This document shows, one piece after another, positions 9,425-19,228 of a stretch of DNA of 64,000 bases. The translations under genes were made by a program, and so were the position numbers. The notes below the pieces were generated by a model. That model saw nothing but the letters and a program-made list of their open reading frames with translations, did no database searches and was not told the DNA's origin. The stretch is from an uncultured Clostridia bacterium (GTDB taxonomy: Bacteria; Bacillota; Clostridia; Christensenellales; Borkfalkiaceae). The stretch's first letter is position 1, and each line of letters opens with the position of its first letter. The DNA is taken from contig CALVIN010000002.1 in assembly GCA_944330115.1 (NCBI GenBank), positions 203,812 through 267,811 of the forward strand. Direction: 5' to 3'.

Positions 9425-10165
9425 ATGTCAGGTCATTCCAAGTGGCATAACATACAGGCAAAGAAGGGCAAGACCGACGCGGCGCGCGGCGCAGCGTTCA
9501 CTAAACTCGGCAGAGAGATAGCCGTTGCCGCCAAGGGCAACCCCAATCCCGAAACAAACAGCAAGCTCGCCGACGCCATAGCAAAAGCTAAGGCCGCAAA
9601 CATGCCCAACGATACAATCAAGCGTTCGATAGCGCGCGCGGCAGGCGAGCTCGGCGACAAGGAATATAAGGAGCTCACCTACGAAGGCTACGGCGTGGGC
9701 GGTTCGGCCGTGATAATAAACACCCTTACCGACAACGTAAACAGGACGGCGGGCGATGTTCGCTCCACCATGTCCAAGTGCGGCGGTCAGATGGGCAACA
9801 GCGGCTGCGTTTCGTATATGTTCGACAAGAAGGGCTACCTTGCGGTAGAGCGCACGCCCTCGCTCGACGAGGACACCATGATGGAGTATTGCTTAGAGGC
9901 GGGCGCGGACGACTATACCGCTCAGGACGACGCGTACGAAGTTTATTGCGCGCCCGAAAACTTCTCGGCGGTGCGTACCTATCTCGAGGGCAAGGGCCTC
10001 AACTTCTTCGAGGCGGCCGTAAAGATGATCCCTCAGAACTACATCACCCTCGACGCCGACAAGCTCGAAACTTTCAAAAAGATGCTCGACAGGCTCGACG
10101 AGCTCGACGACGTTCAGGACGTATATCACAACGTAGAGCTTCCCGAAGAGGACGACGAAGACTAA
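9425..10165 (+). CDS. yebC: YebC/PmpR-family protein
   Basis: A 246-residue protein starting MSGHSKWHNIQAKKGKTDAA, the invariant YebC opening. Family members are cytoplasmic; some act as DNA-binding regulators, and recent work on related proteins points to a role at the ribosome on polyproline stretches. Three-domain length and the acidic C-terminus (ELPEEDDED) are normal. AAGGAGG precedes the start, and an intrinsic terminator follows. Confidence 0.95.
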   Translation: MSGHSKWHNIQAKKGKTDAARGAAFTKLGREIAVAAKGNPNPETNSKLADAIAKAKAANMPNDTIKRSIARAAGELGDKEYKELTYEGYGVGGSAVIINTLTDNVNRTAGDVRSTMSKCGGQMGNSGCVSYMFDKKGYLAVERTPSLDEDTMMEYCLEAGADDYTAQDDAYEVYCAPENFSAVRTYLEGKGLNFFEAAVKMIPQNYITLDADKLETFKKMLDRLDELDDVQDVYHNVELPEEDDED

Positions 10166-10197
10166 ATCTTATATTTCGTTATAAATTTGTTTTTAAA

Positions 10198-10226
10198 ACC
10201 GCGCACGGCCGTGCGCGGTTTTTTAT
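10198..10226 (+). terminator. yebC terminator
   Basis: ACCGCGCAC pairs with GTGCGCGGT around GGCC (10198-10220), followed by TTTTTT. The remaining 340 bases before the next gene are A/T-rich and hold only the hairpin at 10496-10525. Confidence 0.9.
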
Positions 10227-10495
10227 ATGCCGCGGAGCGCGGAAGAGCGGCAACCGCCGTATATCGGTTTTGCGACGCGTTCAAATAATTTTAGTTTTGC
10301 GCGCATAAAGCGCATACCTTTGCAAAAAATATTAGTACAAGCGGCGACGCTTTAACAATATAGTCTGTTTTTAAAGCTGTCCGCTTTAAAAGAGCAAGTT
10401 TACTTTTTGCAAAATTTATATCAGCAAGATTGTATGTTTTTGCGAAAATATCTTTGCGTTGGAAAAAAATAGGCGGTCGCTTTAGATCAGGCGCG

Positions 10496-10525
10496 GGGAA
10501 GTGTTTTCATTTGAAAACGCTTCCC
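10496..10525 (+). repeat. Stem-loop just upstream of the solute-binding-like gene
   Basis: GGGAAGTGTTTTC pairs with GAAAACGCTTCCC (13 positions, one G-U) around ATTT. No T-tract follows on either side. It lies 38 nt ahead of the start codon and could be an operator or an mRNA structure. Confidence 0.5.
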
Positions 10526-10563
10526 TATGTATTTTAGCGGGTTTTTGCGGCATAGAATATATC

Positions 10564-11472
10564 ATGCGTAAAATCATGAGGTTTGTATGTGCATGCCTGT
10601 GCATATGCGCGCTCATAGGCGGGGCGCTCGCTGCGTTCGTCTCCGGCGGGGATGAGGGCGAGGCGGAGGAGGGCACAGCCGTGCTCACGCTTTGGCAGAT
10701 AGACGGCTTCGAGGGAGGCAAGGGCTCGCGTGCCGACTATTTGAGGCGCATGGCGGCCGACTTTTCGCGCACGGAAAACGTGTACATAGAGGTGGTCTCG
10801 CTCACTTCGGCGGCCGCAAGGCAGAATATGGCAAACGGCGCCCTGCCCGATATTCTTTCGTACGGTGCGGGCTTTTACGGCATAGAGCGGTATGTCACCT
10901 CCGCGCCGGGCGTGTGGTGCAACGGGGCGTATTGCCTCATCTCTCTCAAAACTTCCGATTTTTCACTTGTTTCGGTGGAAAACACCGTGATAAACGGAGG
11001 CAAGGATAACCTTGTCGACGTGGCGGCGCTGTTTGCGGGGCTGAGCGGCGCCGACGTTGCGGCGGGTACGAGCGCCTATGTTATGCTCATCGACGGCGAG
11101 TACGACTATCTCCTCGCCACTCAGCGCGATATTCAGCGCCTGAAGACGCGCGGAGAAAACTTCTACGTTCAGCCGCTGGAGCAGTTCAACGACCTATATC
11201 AGTATGCCGCCGTGCTCTCAAATGACGCGCGCAGCGCCCGTCTTTCCGGGCGGTTTATCGACTATGTTATATCCCGCAGCGAAGAACTTACGGCAATAGC
11301 CATGCTCAAAGAGGGCATGCGGTTCTACGACGACGAGATGAGCGCGCTGGAGGGGGTGCAATACGGCTACGGCCTGCCCGCGGTGATAAGCGAGCGGGCG
11401 ATTGACGATATACGCGCCGCCGCGGCTGCGGGCAATATAAATCTATTGAAAAGTTTACTCAAACCATTGTAA
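10564..11472 (+). CDS. Secreted solute-binding-like protein of unknown ligand
   Basis: A 302-residue protein with a hydrophobic export signal (residues 6-25; no clear lipobox) followed by an acidic linker and a sequence like bacterial extracellular solute-binding proteins: VLTLWQIDGFEGGKGSRADY near the N-terminus and GALPDILSYGAGF in the first lobe. It probably sits outside the membrane and binds a ligand. No ABC permease or ATPase is nearby, so transport is not shown. I chose the ATG at 10564 because it gives a clean signal sequence; there is no Shine-Dalgarno, and TAGAAT ends only 5 nt ahead, so a leaderless start is possible. Upstream of murB-PHP-whiA. Confidence 0.6.
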   Translation: MRKIMRFVCACLCICALIGGALAAFVSGGDEGEAEEGTAVLTLWQIDGFEGGKGSRADYLRRMAADFSRTENVYIEVVSLTSAAARQNMANGALPDILSYGAGFYGIERYVTSAPGVWCNGAYCLISLKTSDFSLVSVENTVINGGKDNLVDVAALFAGLSGADVAAGTSAYVMLIDGEYDYLLATQRDIQRLKTRGENFYVQPLEQFNDLYQYAAVLSNDARSARLSGRFIDYVISRSEELTAIAMLKEGMRFYDDEMSALEGVQYGYGLPAVISERAIDDIRAAAAAGNINLLKSLLKPL

Positions 11473-11511
11473 AAACGCAAAAAAAATGTTATTATATAGG
11501 AGTAGCATAAT

Positions 11512-12417
11512 TTGGCCGAAACCGACATTTGGCGGGATTTTAAGTATATCCCGCATAAATATAATTTCAGCTTTGCCTCAAACACTACTTACGGCTGCGG
11601 CGGGACTGCAAAAGCGGCGTTCTTTCCCGTATGCGAGGATGACGCGGCGCGGCTGTATTTTGCATTGAAGCGCAGCGGCGAAAAGTTCTGCATACTCGGC
11701 TGCGGTTCGGATACGCTCGCGCAGGACGGCTTTTACGACGGGTATGTGCTGAGCACTGTCCGCCTGAGCGGCATAGCGGAGACGCAGACAGCGTACGACG
11801 GCACCGTCGCGATCAGCGTTTCGGGCGGGACCAAGGTGTATGAGCTCCTCGCATATTGCAAGAGAAGGGGGCTGACCGGCGCCGAATTTCTTGCGGGCAT
11901 ACCTGCAAGCGTGGGCGGCCTTGCCTTTATGAACGGCGGGGCAGACGGAAAATGTATGCAGGATATCGTGCGCTCCGTAAAGATAGCAGATAAAAATGTG
12001 CGCGTCCTCACGGCCGAAGAGTGCAATTTTACATATAAGCATAGTACTATGCGTGACATAACATGCCTTATTCTTGAGGTAAAACTGCTTTTAAAGCGCT
12101 CTGTGCCCTCGGTTGTGGCGGCAAATATAGCGCGCCGGCTTATAGAGCGCAGAAAGCTCCCCGCCGGCAGAAGCTGCGGCTGCGTGTTTGAAAATTATTG
12201 CGGCGTGAGTGCGGGCAAGATAATCGAAAACGCCGGGCTCAAGGGGCTTAAAATGGGCGGGGCGTATGTCAGCCCTGCGCACGCGAACTTCATCATAAAC
12301 TGCGGCAAGAGCTCTGCCGACGTGTATGCCCTGATCGCAAAGGTAAAGGATGAAGTGTATAAAAAATACGGGATAACGCTCAAAGAAGAGGTCTGTTACA
12401 TCGGAGATTTTAAATGA
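11512..12417 (+). CDS. murB: UDP-N-acetylenolpyruvoylglucosamine reductase
   Basis: A FAD enzyme that reduces UDP-GlcNAc-enolpyruvate to UDP-MurNAc in peptidoglycan synthesis. The FAD domain shows NTTYGCGGTAKAAF and LGCGSDTLAQD; the substrate region shows FLAGIPASVGGLAFMNGGA and the C-terminal domain SCGCVFEN...AGKIIENAGLKG. At 301 residues it is a standard type IIa length. The start is TTG at 11512, 9 nt after AGGAG. Its stop overlaps the next ATG (ATGA), so it is translationally coupled to the PHP gene. A copy of the dispersed AGTACTATG motif lies inside it (12043-12060). Confidence 0.95.
   Translation: MAETDIWRDFKYIPHKYNFSFASNTTYGCGGTAKAAFFPVCEDDAARLYFALKRSGEKFCILGCGSDTLAQDGFYDGYVLSTVRLSGIAETQTAYDGTVAISVSGGTKVYELLAYCKRRGLTGAEFLAGIPASVGGLAFMNGGADGKCMQDIVRSVKIADKNVRVLTAEECNFTYKHSTMRDITCLILEVKLLLKRSVPSVVAANIARRLIERRKLPAGRSCGCVFENYCGVSAGKIIENAGLKGLKMGGAYVSPAHANFIINCGKSSADVYALIAKVKDEVYKKYGITLKEEVCYIGDFK
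12043..12060 (+). repeat. Dispersed motif AGTACTATGY-N3-ACATA, copy 1 (in murB)
   Basis: AGTACTATGC-GTG-ACATA. Codon phase in murB: agt act atg cgt gac ata. Confidence 0.6.
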
Positions 12418-13190
12418 TTTTAACGGGTGATTACCATACTCATACGCCGTATTCGCACGGCAAAAACACCGTGCTCGAAAATGCCGAGGCGGCAAAAAAA
12501 CTCGGCTTAAAGGCTGTGGGCATAACCGACCACGGCTTCAATCACATAGTTTTCGGCCTGCGCCGCAAAAAATTAAAGGCGCTGCGCGAAGAGTGCACGG
12601 CCGCGGAAAAGCTTACCGGCGTCAAGGTGCTGATGGGCATGGAGAGCAATCTCACTTCGCTCGGGGGCGACACCGACATGAAGGCGAGCGACCTCAAATA
12701 CTTCGATTTGTATCTCTGCGGCATACACGAGGTGCTGCTCTATAAGAGCCTCAAAGATTTTTATTATATCGCAGTAAAAAATTATGCCGCCTACAAGTTC
12801 GGCAAAAAGCCCTCGGATAAGCTGTTCGAGGCCACCACGAAGGCATATATAAACGCCGTAAAGAACAACCCGATCGACATTCTCACGCACATAAATTTCA
12901 GGTGCGCGTGCGATGTCGTGGAGGTGGCCAAGTGCTGCGCCGACTACGGCACCTATATTGAGATAAACACAAAGAAGTATCACGTCACGCCGGAAGAGCT
13001 CAGCACCATGGCGCAGACGGGCGTGCGCTTTGTTATAGATTCCGACGCGCACTCCGCAGACCGCGTGGGCGACACAAAGATCGCCGAGCAGCTTCTCTCT
13101 CAGGCCGATATACCCATGGACAGGATAGACAATATCGACGGGCGGCAGCCGACTTTCCGCTTTGCCGAATATAAGAAAAAGCACCTTTAA
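12414..13190 (+). CDS. PHP-domain phosphoesterase (YcdX-like)
   Basis: A 258-residue PHP-superfamily metal-dependent hydrolase. Metal-ligand motifs are DYHTHTPYSHG near the N-terminus, ITDHG around residue 40, a central glutamate (GMESN), and FVIDSDAH near the C-terminus. The YcdX branch acts on small phosphate esters; the substrate here is unknown. It is coupled to murB by a 4-bp overlap and followed 1 nt later by whiA. The murB-PHP-whiA order resembles the Clostridia cluster that usually also contains rapZ and yvcK, which are absent here. Confidence 0.85.
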   Translation: MILTGDYHTHTPYSHGKNTVLENAEAAKKLGLKAVGITDHGFNHIVFGLRRKKLKALREECTAAEKLTGVKVLMGMESNLTSLGGDTDMKASDLKYFDLYLCGIHEVLLYKSLKDFYYIAVKNYAAYKFGKKPSDKLFEATTKAYINAVKNNPIDILTHINFRCACDVVEVAKCCADYGTYIEINTKKYHVTPEELSTMAQTGVRFVIDSDAHSADRVGDTKIAEQLLSQADIPMDRIDNIDGRQPTFRFAEYKKKHL

Positions 13191-13191
13191 A

Positions 13192-14148
13192 ATGACAAAC
13201 TTTACCGAAGAGATCAAAAACGAAATAATCAAAAACTTTACAGGTGGCAGGCCGTGTGCGCTTGCCGCCCTTTCGGCATTTATACGCACGAGCGGCAGCC
13301 TAATAAAATCGGGCGGCGACTACGGCTTCGAGCTCTCCACCGAGAGCGAGCTCACCGCGCACTTTTTTGCCGAAATTGCCGAACAGTATTTCGGCGTTGA
13401 GATAAGCGGATTCAGCTCGCGCTCCGACCTTGCGAGCGGCAGGGACAAGCTGGTATTCTCCTGCGTGAACGGCGAGAGTACGCGCCTTCTGCGCGAGGCG
13501 GGCATACTCGGCGAGGACAAGGAGGGACTGTATGTCGACTTTGCCGTCGGCCAGAGCGTGGCCGCCGACGAAGAGTGCGCCAGGGCGTATATAGTGGGTG
13601 CCTTTCTGGGCGGCGGGAGCTGCACTTTGCCCGACGGCAACAGCCTTTCGAGCACGGGCTATCACTTCGAGGTGGTGTTCCGCAACCGCATAACGGCGGG
13701 CGACTTTTGCGACATGCTGTGTTCATTCGACGTGCTCGCAAAGCTCGTAATGCGCAAAGACAGCGCCGTTGTGTATCTGAAGAGCATCGACGCCATATCC
13801 TCTGTGTTAGAGCTTATGGGCGCGAAGGAGGCGCTCAAAAAGCTCACCGAGCTTGCGCGCGAGCGCGATAACTCCAACAACGAGAACAGGGTGAACAACT
13901 GCTCGGTATCCAACATCGACCGCACGGTGTCGGCCTCGGTAAAGCAGGTGCAGGCAATTGAAACCATACGCTCGACGATAGGCCTGCAGAGCCTCGACGA
14001 AAATCTCTTTTCGGTGGCGGAGGGCAGGCTTGCCGATAAAAACGCCTCCATGCAGGAGCTCGCCGACAGGCTCAAGATATCAAAGAGCTGCTTAAATCAC
14101 CGCATACGCAAGATAATGGAGATGGCAAAACAGCTCGCCGAAGAATAG
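13192..14148 (+). CDS. whiA: DNA-binding protein WhiA
   Basis: A 318-residue WhiA: an N-terminal LAGLIDADG-homing-endonuclease-like domain without the catalytic function (CARAYIVGAFLGGGSCTLPDG) and a C-terminal helix-turn-helix (MQELADRLKISKSCLNHRIRKI), with the family motif NRVNNCSVSNIDRTV. In Bacillota it affects chromosome segregation and cell division. The ATG at 13192 is chosen over an in-frame one 30 nt upstream because the family begins near MTNFTEEIKNEI; it lies 1 nt after the PHP stop. The usual partners rapZ and yvcK are not adjacent. Confidence 0.95.
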   Translation: MTNFTEEIKNEIIKNFTGGRPCALAALSAFIRTSGSLIKSGGDYGFELSTESELTAHFFAEIAEQYFGVEISGFSSRSDLASGRDKLVFSCVNGESTRLLREAGILGEDKEGLYVDFAVGQSVAADEECARAYIVGAFLGGGSCTLPDGNSLSSTGYHFEVVFRNRITAGDFCDMLCSFDVLAKLVMRKDSAVVYLKSIDAISSVLELMGAKEALKKLTELARERDNSNNENRVNNCSVSNIDRTVSASVKQVQAIETIRSTIGLQSLDENLFSVAEGRLADKNASMQELADRLKISKSCLNHRIRKIMEMAKQLAEE

Positions 14149-14315
14149 CCGCCCGTAAAAGCGGCGCTTTAAAGCATTTTTCGCCCGCATCTTTTCCGCG
14201 TCCGGCGCGGCGCATTTGTCGCATTATTTTGCGCGGTTTTGTAAATAAACTTTTACTACAGCATAATTTTGGTCGCGCGTTGTTTTCGCGCGGAATTATA
14301 CCAGAGGGACACTAA

Positions 14316-17300
14316 ATGACCGACTTCGTTCATCTGCATCTTCACACAGAATATTCGCTTCTCGACGGCGCTTGCAAGATCGACAACCTTATAGAATACT
14401 GCAAGGAGAACGGCATAAACGCCGTGGCTATAACCGACCACGGCAACATGTACGGCACGCTGCACTTTGCCGAAAAGGCCGCCGTCGCGGGGATAAAATA
14501 CATAATCGGCTGCGAATTTTACGTAACAAAAGACCTGCACGACAAGACTTCCAACATCTCCGAGCACCTCATCCTGCTTGCCAAAAACAAGGCGGGGTAT
14601 AAAAACCTCGTCCAGCTCGATTCTATGGCGTTTGTCGACGGCTTTTACTACAAGCCGAAGATAGACTACAACGTATTGAAGGAGCACAGCGAGGGCGTGA
14701 TATGCCTTTCGGCGTGCGTGGCGGGCGGCATACCCCGCAGGCTGCTTGCGGGCGATTACGAGGGCGCAAAAAAACTTGCGCTGCACCTTAAGAGCATCTT
14801 CGGCGAGGACTTCTATATAGAGATACAGAACCACGGCCTCGACGAGGAGAAGCGCGTGTTGCCCCTGCTTGTTAAGCTCGCCGACGACATAGGCGCCGAG
14901 CTCGTCGCCACAAACGACGTGCACTACCTTAAAAAAGAGGACGCCGAGATGCAGGACGTCCTCATGTGCATACAGATGAAAAAGACGCTCGACGACCCCA
15001 AGCGCATGAAGTTTGAAACGCAGGAGTTCTATTTCAAGAGCGGCGACGAGATGGCCGACCTCTTTCCCAATCTCCCGCGCGCCATTTCAAATACCCGCGC
15101 GATTGCCGACAAGGTGACAGAGCCGGCGTTCAACCTCGATAAAAAGGGTTACCCCATAAGGGACACTTCGCTAATTCCCGGCTACACCCCGCCCGACGGC
15201 AGCACGCCCGAACAGTATCTGCGCAAGCTGACCGATGAGGGGCTCAAAAAGCGGTACGGCACGGTGACCGCGCGCGAGAGGGAGCGAGCCGACTACGAGC
15301 TGGGCGTCATATGCTCGATGGGCTATGCCGAGTATTACCTCATCGTATGGGACTTCATAAACTGGTCGCGCGAGCAGGGCATACCCGTAGGCCCCGGCCG
15401 AGGCTCGGGCGTAAGCTCCATCGTCGCCTACTCCATAGGCATAACCGACGTGGAGCCGCTGCAATACGACCTGCTGTTCGAGAGATTTCTCAATCCCGAC
15501 CGCGTATCCATGCCCGATTTCGATATCGACTTCTGCACCGACAGGCGCGAGGAGACCATTGAATACGTACGCAAAAAGTACCACCCCGAAAACGTCTGCC
15601 AGATAGTCACATTCGGCACGATGGCAGCCAAAAACTCCATAAAGGATGTCGGCCGCGTTATGAGCGTGCCCTATTCCGAGACCGACAGGCTGACAAAGAT
15701 AATGGACGGCAAGACCTCCATAAGCGACCTTCTCGGCCTGAACATCGAAAAGACGAGAAAGAAGATGATGGCGGAGGAGGACGAGGACAAGCGCTCCTCC
15801 ATTGCCGATAAGCTCAATGAACTGCAGCTTGCGCGCAACGCCGAGTTCTGCGAGATGTATGAAAATGACGCAACCCTGCACGAAGTCATCGACATGGCGC
15901 GAAAAATCGAAGGCATGCCCAGACAGACGGGTATGCACGCCGCGGGCGTCGTCATCTGCCGAAAAAAGATAGCCGACAACGTGCCCCTTTCGCGCAACGG
16001 CGAGGACATAACCACGCAGTTCGTCGCAAAGGAGATAGAGGCGCTCGGAATGCTCAAAATGGACTTCCTTGCGCTCGTCACCCTCACCGATATCAAAAAG
16101 TGCCTCGACTATATAAAGGAGGACTACGGCAGAGATATAGATTTCCACGAGATAGGATATACCGACGCGGGCGCCTACGAGCTGATAGCCGAGGGCGACA
16201 CCGACGGCGTGTTCCAGCTCGAAGCCGGCGGCATGAAGAAGTTTATGCGCCAATTAAAGCCCGATACCCTTGAGGATCTGATAGCCGGCGTTTCGCTCTA
16301 TCGCCCCGGCCCCATGAAGTTCATCGATTCCTTCTGCGACAGAAAGCACGGCCTCGAGCCCATAACCTACGACTGCCCGCAGGAAGAAAAGATATTAAAG
16401 GTAACCTACGGCATACCCGTCTACCAGGAGCAGGTAATGCAGATATTCCAGTATCTTGCGGGCTTCTCTCTGGGCGAGGCCGACCTTGTGCGCCGCGCGA
16501 TGGGCAAAAAGGATAAAAAGACGCTGCTCGCGCAGAAGGATAAGTTTATCTACGGCGGCACGAGCGACGTAAACGGCAGTCACATCGACGGCTGCATAAA
16601 GAACGGCATCTCGGCAGAGGTGGCCGCCAAGATATTCGCCGACATGGAGGGCTTCGCCTCGTATGCATTCAACAAATCGCATGCGGCGGCGTATGCCACC
16701 CTCGCATATCAGACGGCGTGGCTCAAAAAATACTACATCAAAGAGTTTATCTGCGCCCTCTTAAACAACAGGCTCAACAAGATAGACGAGATAACTAAGT
16801 ATGTGCTCTACCTCAAGGAGAAGGGGCTCAAAGTTTTCCCTCCCGATATAAACCGCTCCAAAACGGTGTTCTCGGTGGAAAACGACGGCGTGCGCTTCGG
16901 CCTTTCGGCGCTAAGGGGCACCGGCCAGGCGGCTATCGACCTCGTAATTCAGGAGCGCGAAAAGAACGGCCTCTTTGAAGACTTCCCCGACTTTATCTCC
17001 CGCTGCGCAAGCATGCTCAACAAGCGCATGATAGAGGGCCTCATCTACGCGGGCGCCTTCGATTCGATGGGCGTTTACCGCTCTCAGCTGATGCTCGTGT
17101 ACGATACGCTCTATCAGCGTTCGGTGAGCATAGCCAAACAGAAGAGCAGCGCGCAGATTAGCCTGTTCGGCGACATAATCGCCGAGGAGAAGCTCAAGGT
17201 CACCTATCCCGACGTGCCCGAGTATGAGCTCAACGAAAAGCTTGCAAAGGAGAAGGAGGTGCTGGGCGTATACGTAAGCGGCCACCCCTTTGAAAAGTAT

Positions 17301-17909
17301 ATGAACAGCTTTTCCGACTGCAACTTCAACTGCAGTCTTCTGGACGACTATACCGAGGACGAGGACGGTGAAAAGACGTATAACGCCGTAAGCGACGGCA
17401 TGCGCGTGACTATGGGCGGCGTGATAACGGCGTTCAAGCGCACGGTGACAAAGCGCACGGGCGCGCACATGGCGTTCATCACGCTCGAAGACGTGTACAG
17501 CAGCGTGGAGTGCCTGGCATTCCCCAACGTGTACGAAAAGTTCAGGGGGCTTATCGTAAACGACAAGATAGTCCGCGTGAGCGGCAAGCTCGACCTCGAA
17601 AACGGCAAGGAACCCACAATAATACTCGACCATATCACGGCGTTCGACACGTCGTCGGCGGGCGCTGATACGGCTGCCGCCGTTGAGACCAAGAAAAAGC
17701 GCGATATACTCTGGCTCAACGCCACGGCGCTTTCCGACGACGACTTCGACGAGCTCGTATCCATGCTCGGCAACTACGAGGGCGAGACCGACTGCGCCAT
17801 AAAGCGCGGCAACAAGAAGTTCCGTTTAGACGGCGGCGTAAACTATTGCCGCGGCCTGCTTGCAGAATTGAGTACGTTCCTCACCGAAGCCGACGTGAAG
17901 CTGGTGTAA
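14316..17909 (+). CDS. dnaE: DNA polymerase III alpha subunit (DnaE)
   Basis: A 1197-residue C-family replicative polymerase. An N-terminal PHP domain (FVHLHLHTEYSLLDGA) is followed by the palm with catalytic aspartates in MPDFDIDF, the beta-binding and HhH regions, and an OB-fold near residues 1020-1110 (MRVTMGGVITAFKRTVTKRT). It copies DNA with the beta clamp. Size fits the DnaE1 type. There is no Shine-Dalgarno stronger than GAGGGAC 8 nt ahead. It is monocistronic, preceded by 167 nt of noncoding sequence in which I see no clear promoter. Confidence 0.97.
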   Translation: MTDFVHLHLHTEYSLLDGACKIDNLIEYCKENGINAVAITDHGNMYGTLHFAEKAAVAGIKYIIGCEFYVTKDLHDKTSNISEHLILLAKNKAGYKNLVQLDSMAFVDGFYYKPKIDYNVLKEHSEGVICLSACVAGGIPRRLLAGDYEGAKKLALHLKSIFGEDFYIEIQNHGLDEEKRVLPLLVKLADDIGAELVATNDVHYLKKEDAEMQDVLMCIQMKKTLDDPKRMKFETQEFYFKSGDEMADLFPNLPRAISNTRAIADKVTEPAFNLDKKGYPIRDTSLIPGYTPPDGSTPEQYLRKLTDEGLKKRYGTVTARERERADYELGVICSMGYAEYYLIVWDFINWSREQGIPVGPGRGSGVSSIVAYSIGITDVEPLQYDLLFERFLNPDRVSMPDFDIDFCTDRREETIEYVRKKYHPENVCQIVTFGTMAAKNSIKDVGRVMSVPYSETDRLTKIMDGKTSISDLLGLNIEKTRKKMMAEEDEDKRSSIADKLNELQLARNAEFCEMYENDATLHEVIDMARKIEGMPRQTGMHAAGVVICRKKIADNVPLSRNGEDITTQFVAKEIEALGMLKMDFLALVTLTDIKKCLDYIKEDYGRDIDFHEIGYTDAGAYELIAEGDTDGVFQLEAGGMKKFMRQLKPDTLEDLIAGVSLYRPGPMKFIDSFCDRKHGLEPITYDCPQEEKILKVTYGIPVYQEQVMQIFQYLAGFSLGEADLVRRAMGKKDKKTLLAQKDKFIYGGTSDVNGSHIDGCIKNGISAEVAAKIFADMEGFASYAFNKSHAAAYATLAYQTAWLKKYYIKEFICALLNNRLNKIDEITKYVLYLKEKGLKVFPPDINRSKTVFSVENDGVRFGLSALRGTGQAAIDLVIQEREKNGLFEDFPDFISRCASMLNKRMIEGLIYAGAFDSMGVYRSQLMLVYDTLYQRSVSIAKQKSSAQISLFGDIIAEEKLKVTYPDVPEYELNEKLAKEKEVLGVYVSGHPFEKYMNSFSDCNFNCSLLDDYTEDEDGEKTYNAVSDGMRVTMGGVITAFKRTVTKRTGAHMAFITLEDVYSSVECLAFPNVYEKFRGLIVNDKIVRVSGKLDLENGKEPTIILDHITAFDTSSAGADTAAAVETKKKRDILWLNATALSDDDFDELVSMLGNYEGETDCAIKRGNKKFRLDGGVNYCRGLLAELSTFLTEADVKLV

Positions 17910-18056
17910 GAGCGCATCTTTCGGCATCATGTTGCGTTTTTATGCAATATGTACAAAAAATTGCATCGCATATAGTCATTTAATGTACGCGGAGCGGCAA
18001 ATTATGGCGGCTTCGCGTATATTATTATATTTTACTTTTTTATTTTGCAAAAACTA

Positions 18057-18085
18057 TTGAAATTTTTTTTTCTATTTGTTATAAT
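18057..18085 (+). promoter_or_regulatory. pfkA promoter
   Basis: TTGAAA (18057-18062), 17-bp spacer, consensus TATAAT (18080-18085), leaving a leader of about 115 nt. The 298-base gap after dnaE is otherwise A/T-rich without a visible gene. Confidence 0.85.
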
Positions 18086-18207
18086 ATATAACTGAAGTGA
18101 TGAGCATAGTGCGCCTAATTTGATGCATAAGGGGGCTTGCGGCTTTGCCGCTCGGCGCGCTGCAAAAAATAGAGAATAAGAGATTTATTTTTTCGGCGGA
18201 GGTTTTT

Positions 18208-19170
18208 ATGAAGAGAATAGGCTTGCTTACCAGCGGCGGCGACGCTCCCGGCATGAACGCCTGCATAAGGGCGGTAGTCCGCAGTGCGCTTTATTTCGGC
18301 ATGGAGGTATACGGCATTGAGCGCGGCTATCAGGGACTCATCGACGATGAGATGATATCCATGGATATGCGCTCGGTTTCCGATATCGTTCAGCGCGGCG
18401 GCACAAAACTTCGCACCGCAAGGTGCCTTGAAATGCTCACCAAAGAGGGGCAGAAGAGGGCCGTCCGCACCCTTGAGGCGCGCGGGATAGAGGGCCTCGT
18501 CGTTATCGGCGGCGACGGTTCGTTCAGAGGCGCAAAGTGCCTCTCTGAGGAGTACGGCATACCCACTATAGGTATACCCGGCACCATAGACAACGACCTT
18601 GAATACACCGACTATACTTTGGGCTTCGACACGGCGGTAAACACCTGCATCGACGTCATAAACAAACTGCGCGACACCATGACCTCGCACGAGAGGATCT
18701 CGGTAGTTGAAGTTATGGGCAGGCGCTGCGGCGACATAGCGCTCTATGCCGGCATTGCCAGCGGCGCCGAGATAATAGTCGTTCCCGAAGTCGTGTTCGA
18801 TCTCGACGATATAGTAATGAAGATAAACCGCTCCCGCGCAAACGGCAAGCACTCCAACATAGTTGTAGTTGCCGAGGGCGTTTGCTCGGCCGAGGAGTTT
18901 GCAAAACAGCTTCAGTCCATAACCACCTATTCGGTGCGTCCCACCACGATAGGCCACATCCAGCGCGGCGGTTCGCCCTCCATGGCCGACCGTATGCTTG
19001 CCGCACAGTTCGGCAACAAGGCCGTGCGCCTTCTCAACGACGGCATCGGCAACAGGGTGGTAGGTATCCATAAGAACGAGATAATCGATATGGATATCAT
19101 CGAAGCCGTAAACATGAAGAAAAAGTTTAACTACGAACTGTATGAAACTCTGCAGATGATCTCCATGTAA
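18208..19170 (+). CDS. pfkA: 6-phosphofructokinase
   Basis: A 320-residue PfkA phosphorylating fructose 6-phosphate in glycolysis. Motifs: LLTSGGDAPGMNACIR at the N-terminus, VVIGGDGSFRGAK (the GGDGS form is typical of ATP-dependent enzymes), PGTIDNDL with the catalytic TIDND, EVMGRRCGDIAL and IGHIQRGGSPS. The start follows GGAGG by 7 nt; an upstream in-frame ATG lacks homology. A second sugar kinase of the PfkB fold follows, suggesting a sugar-phosphate unit. Confidence 0.97.
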   Translation: MKRIGLLTSGGDAPGMNACIRAVVRSALYFGMEVYGIERGYQGLIDDEMISMDMRSVSDIVQRGGTKLRTARCLEMLTKEGQKRAVRTLEARGIEGLVVIGGDGSFRGAKCLSEEYGIPTIGIPGTIDNDLEYTDYTLGFDTAVNTCIDVINKLRDTMTSHERISVVEVMGRRCGDIALYAGIASGAEIIVVPEVVFDLDDIVMKINRSRANGKHSNIVVVAEGVCSAEEFAKQLQSITTYSVRPTTIGHIQRGGSPSMADRMLAAQFGNKAVRLLNDGIGNRVVGIHKNEIIDMDIIEAVNMKKKFNYELYETLQMISM

Positions 19171-19228
19171 CTTTTGCGAACGTCTTTGACTTCGCTTTTG
19201 TTGCGGGCGACCGTTTGCTGGAGGTATG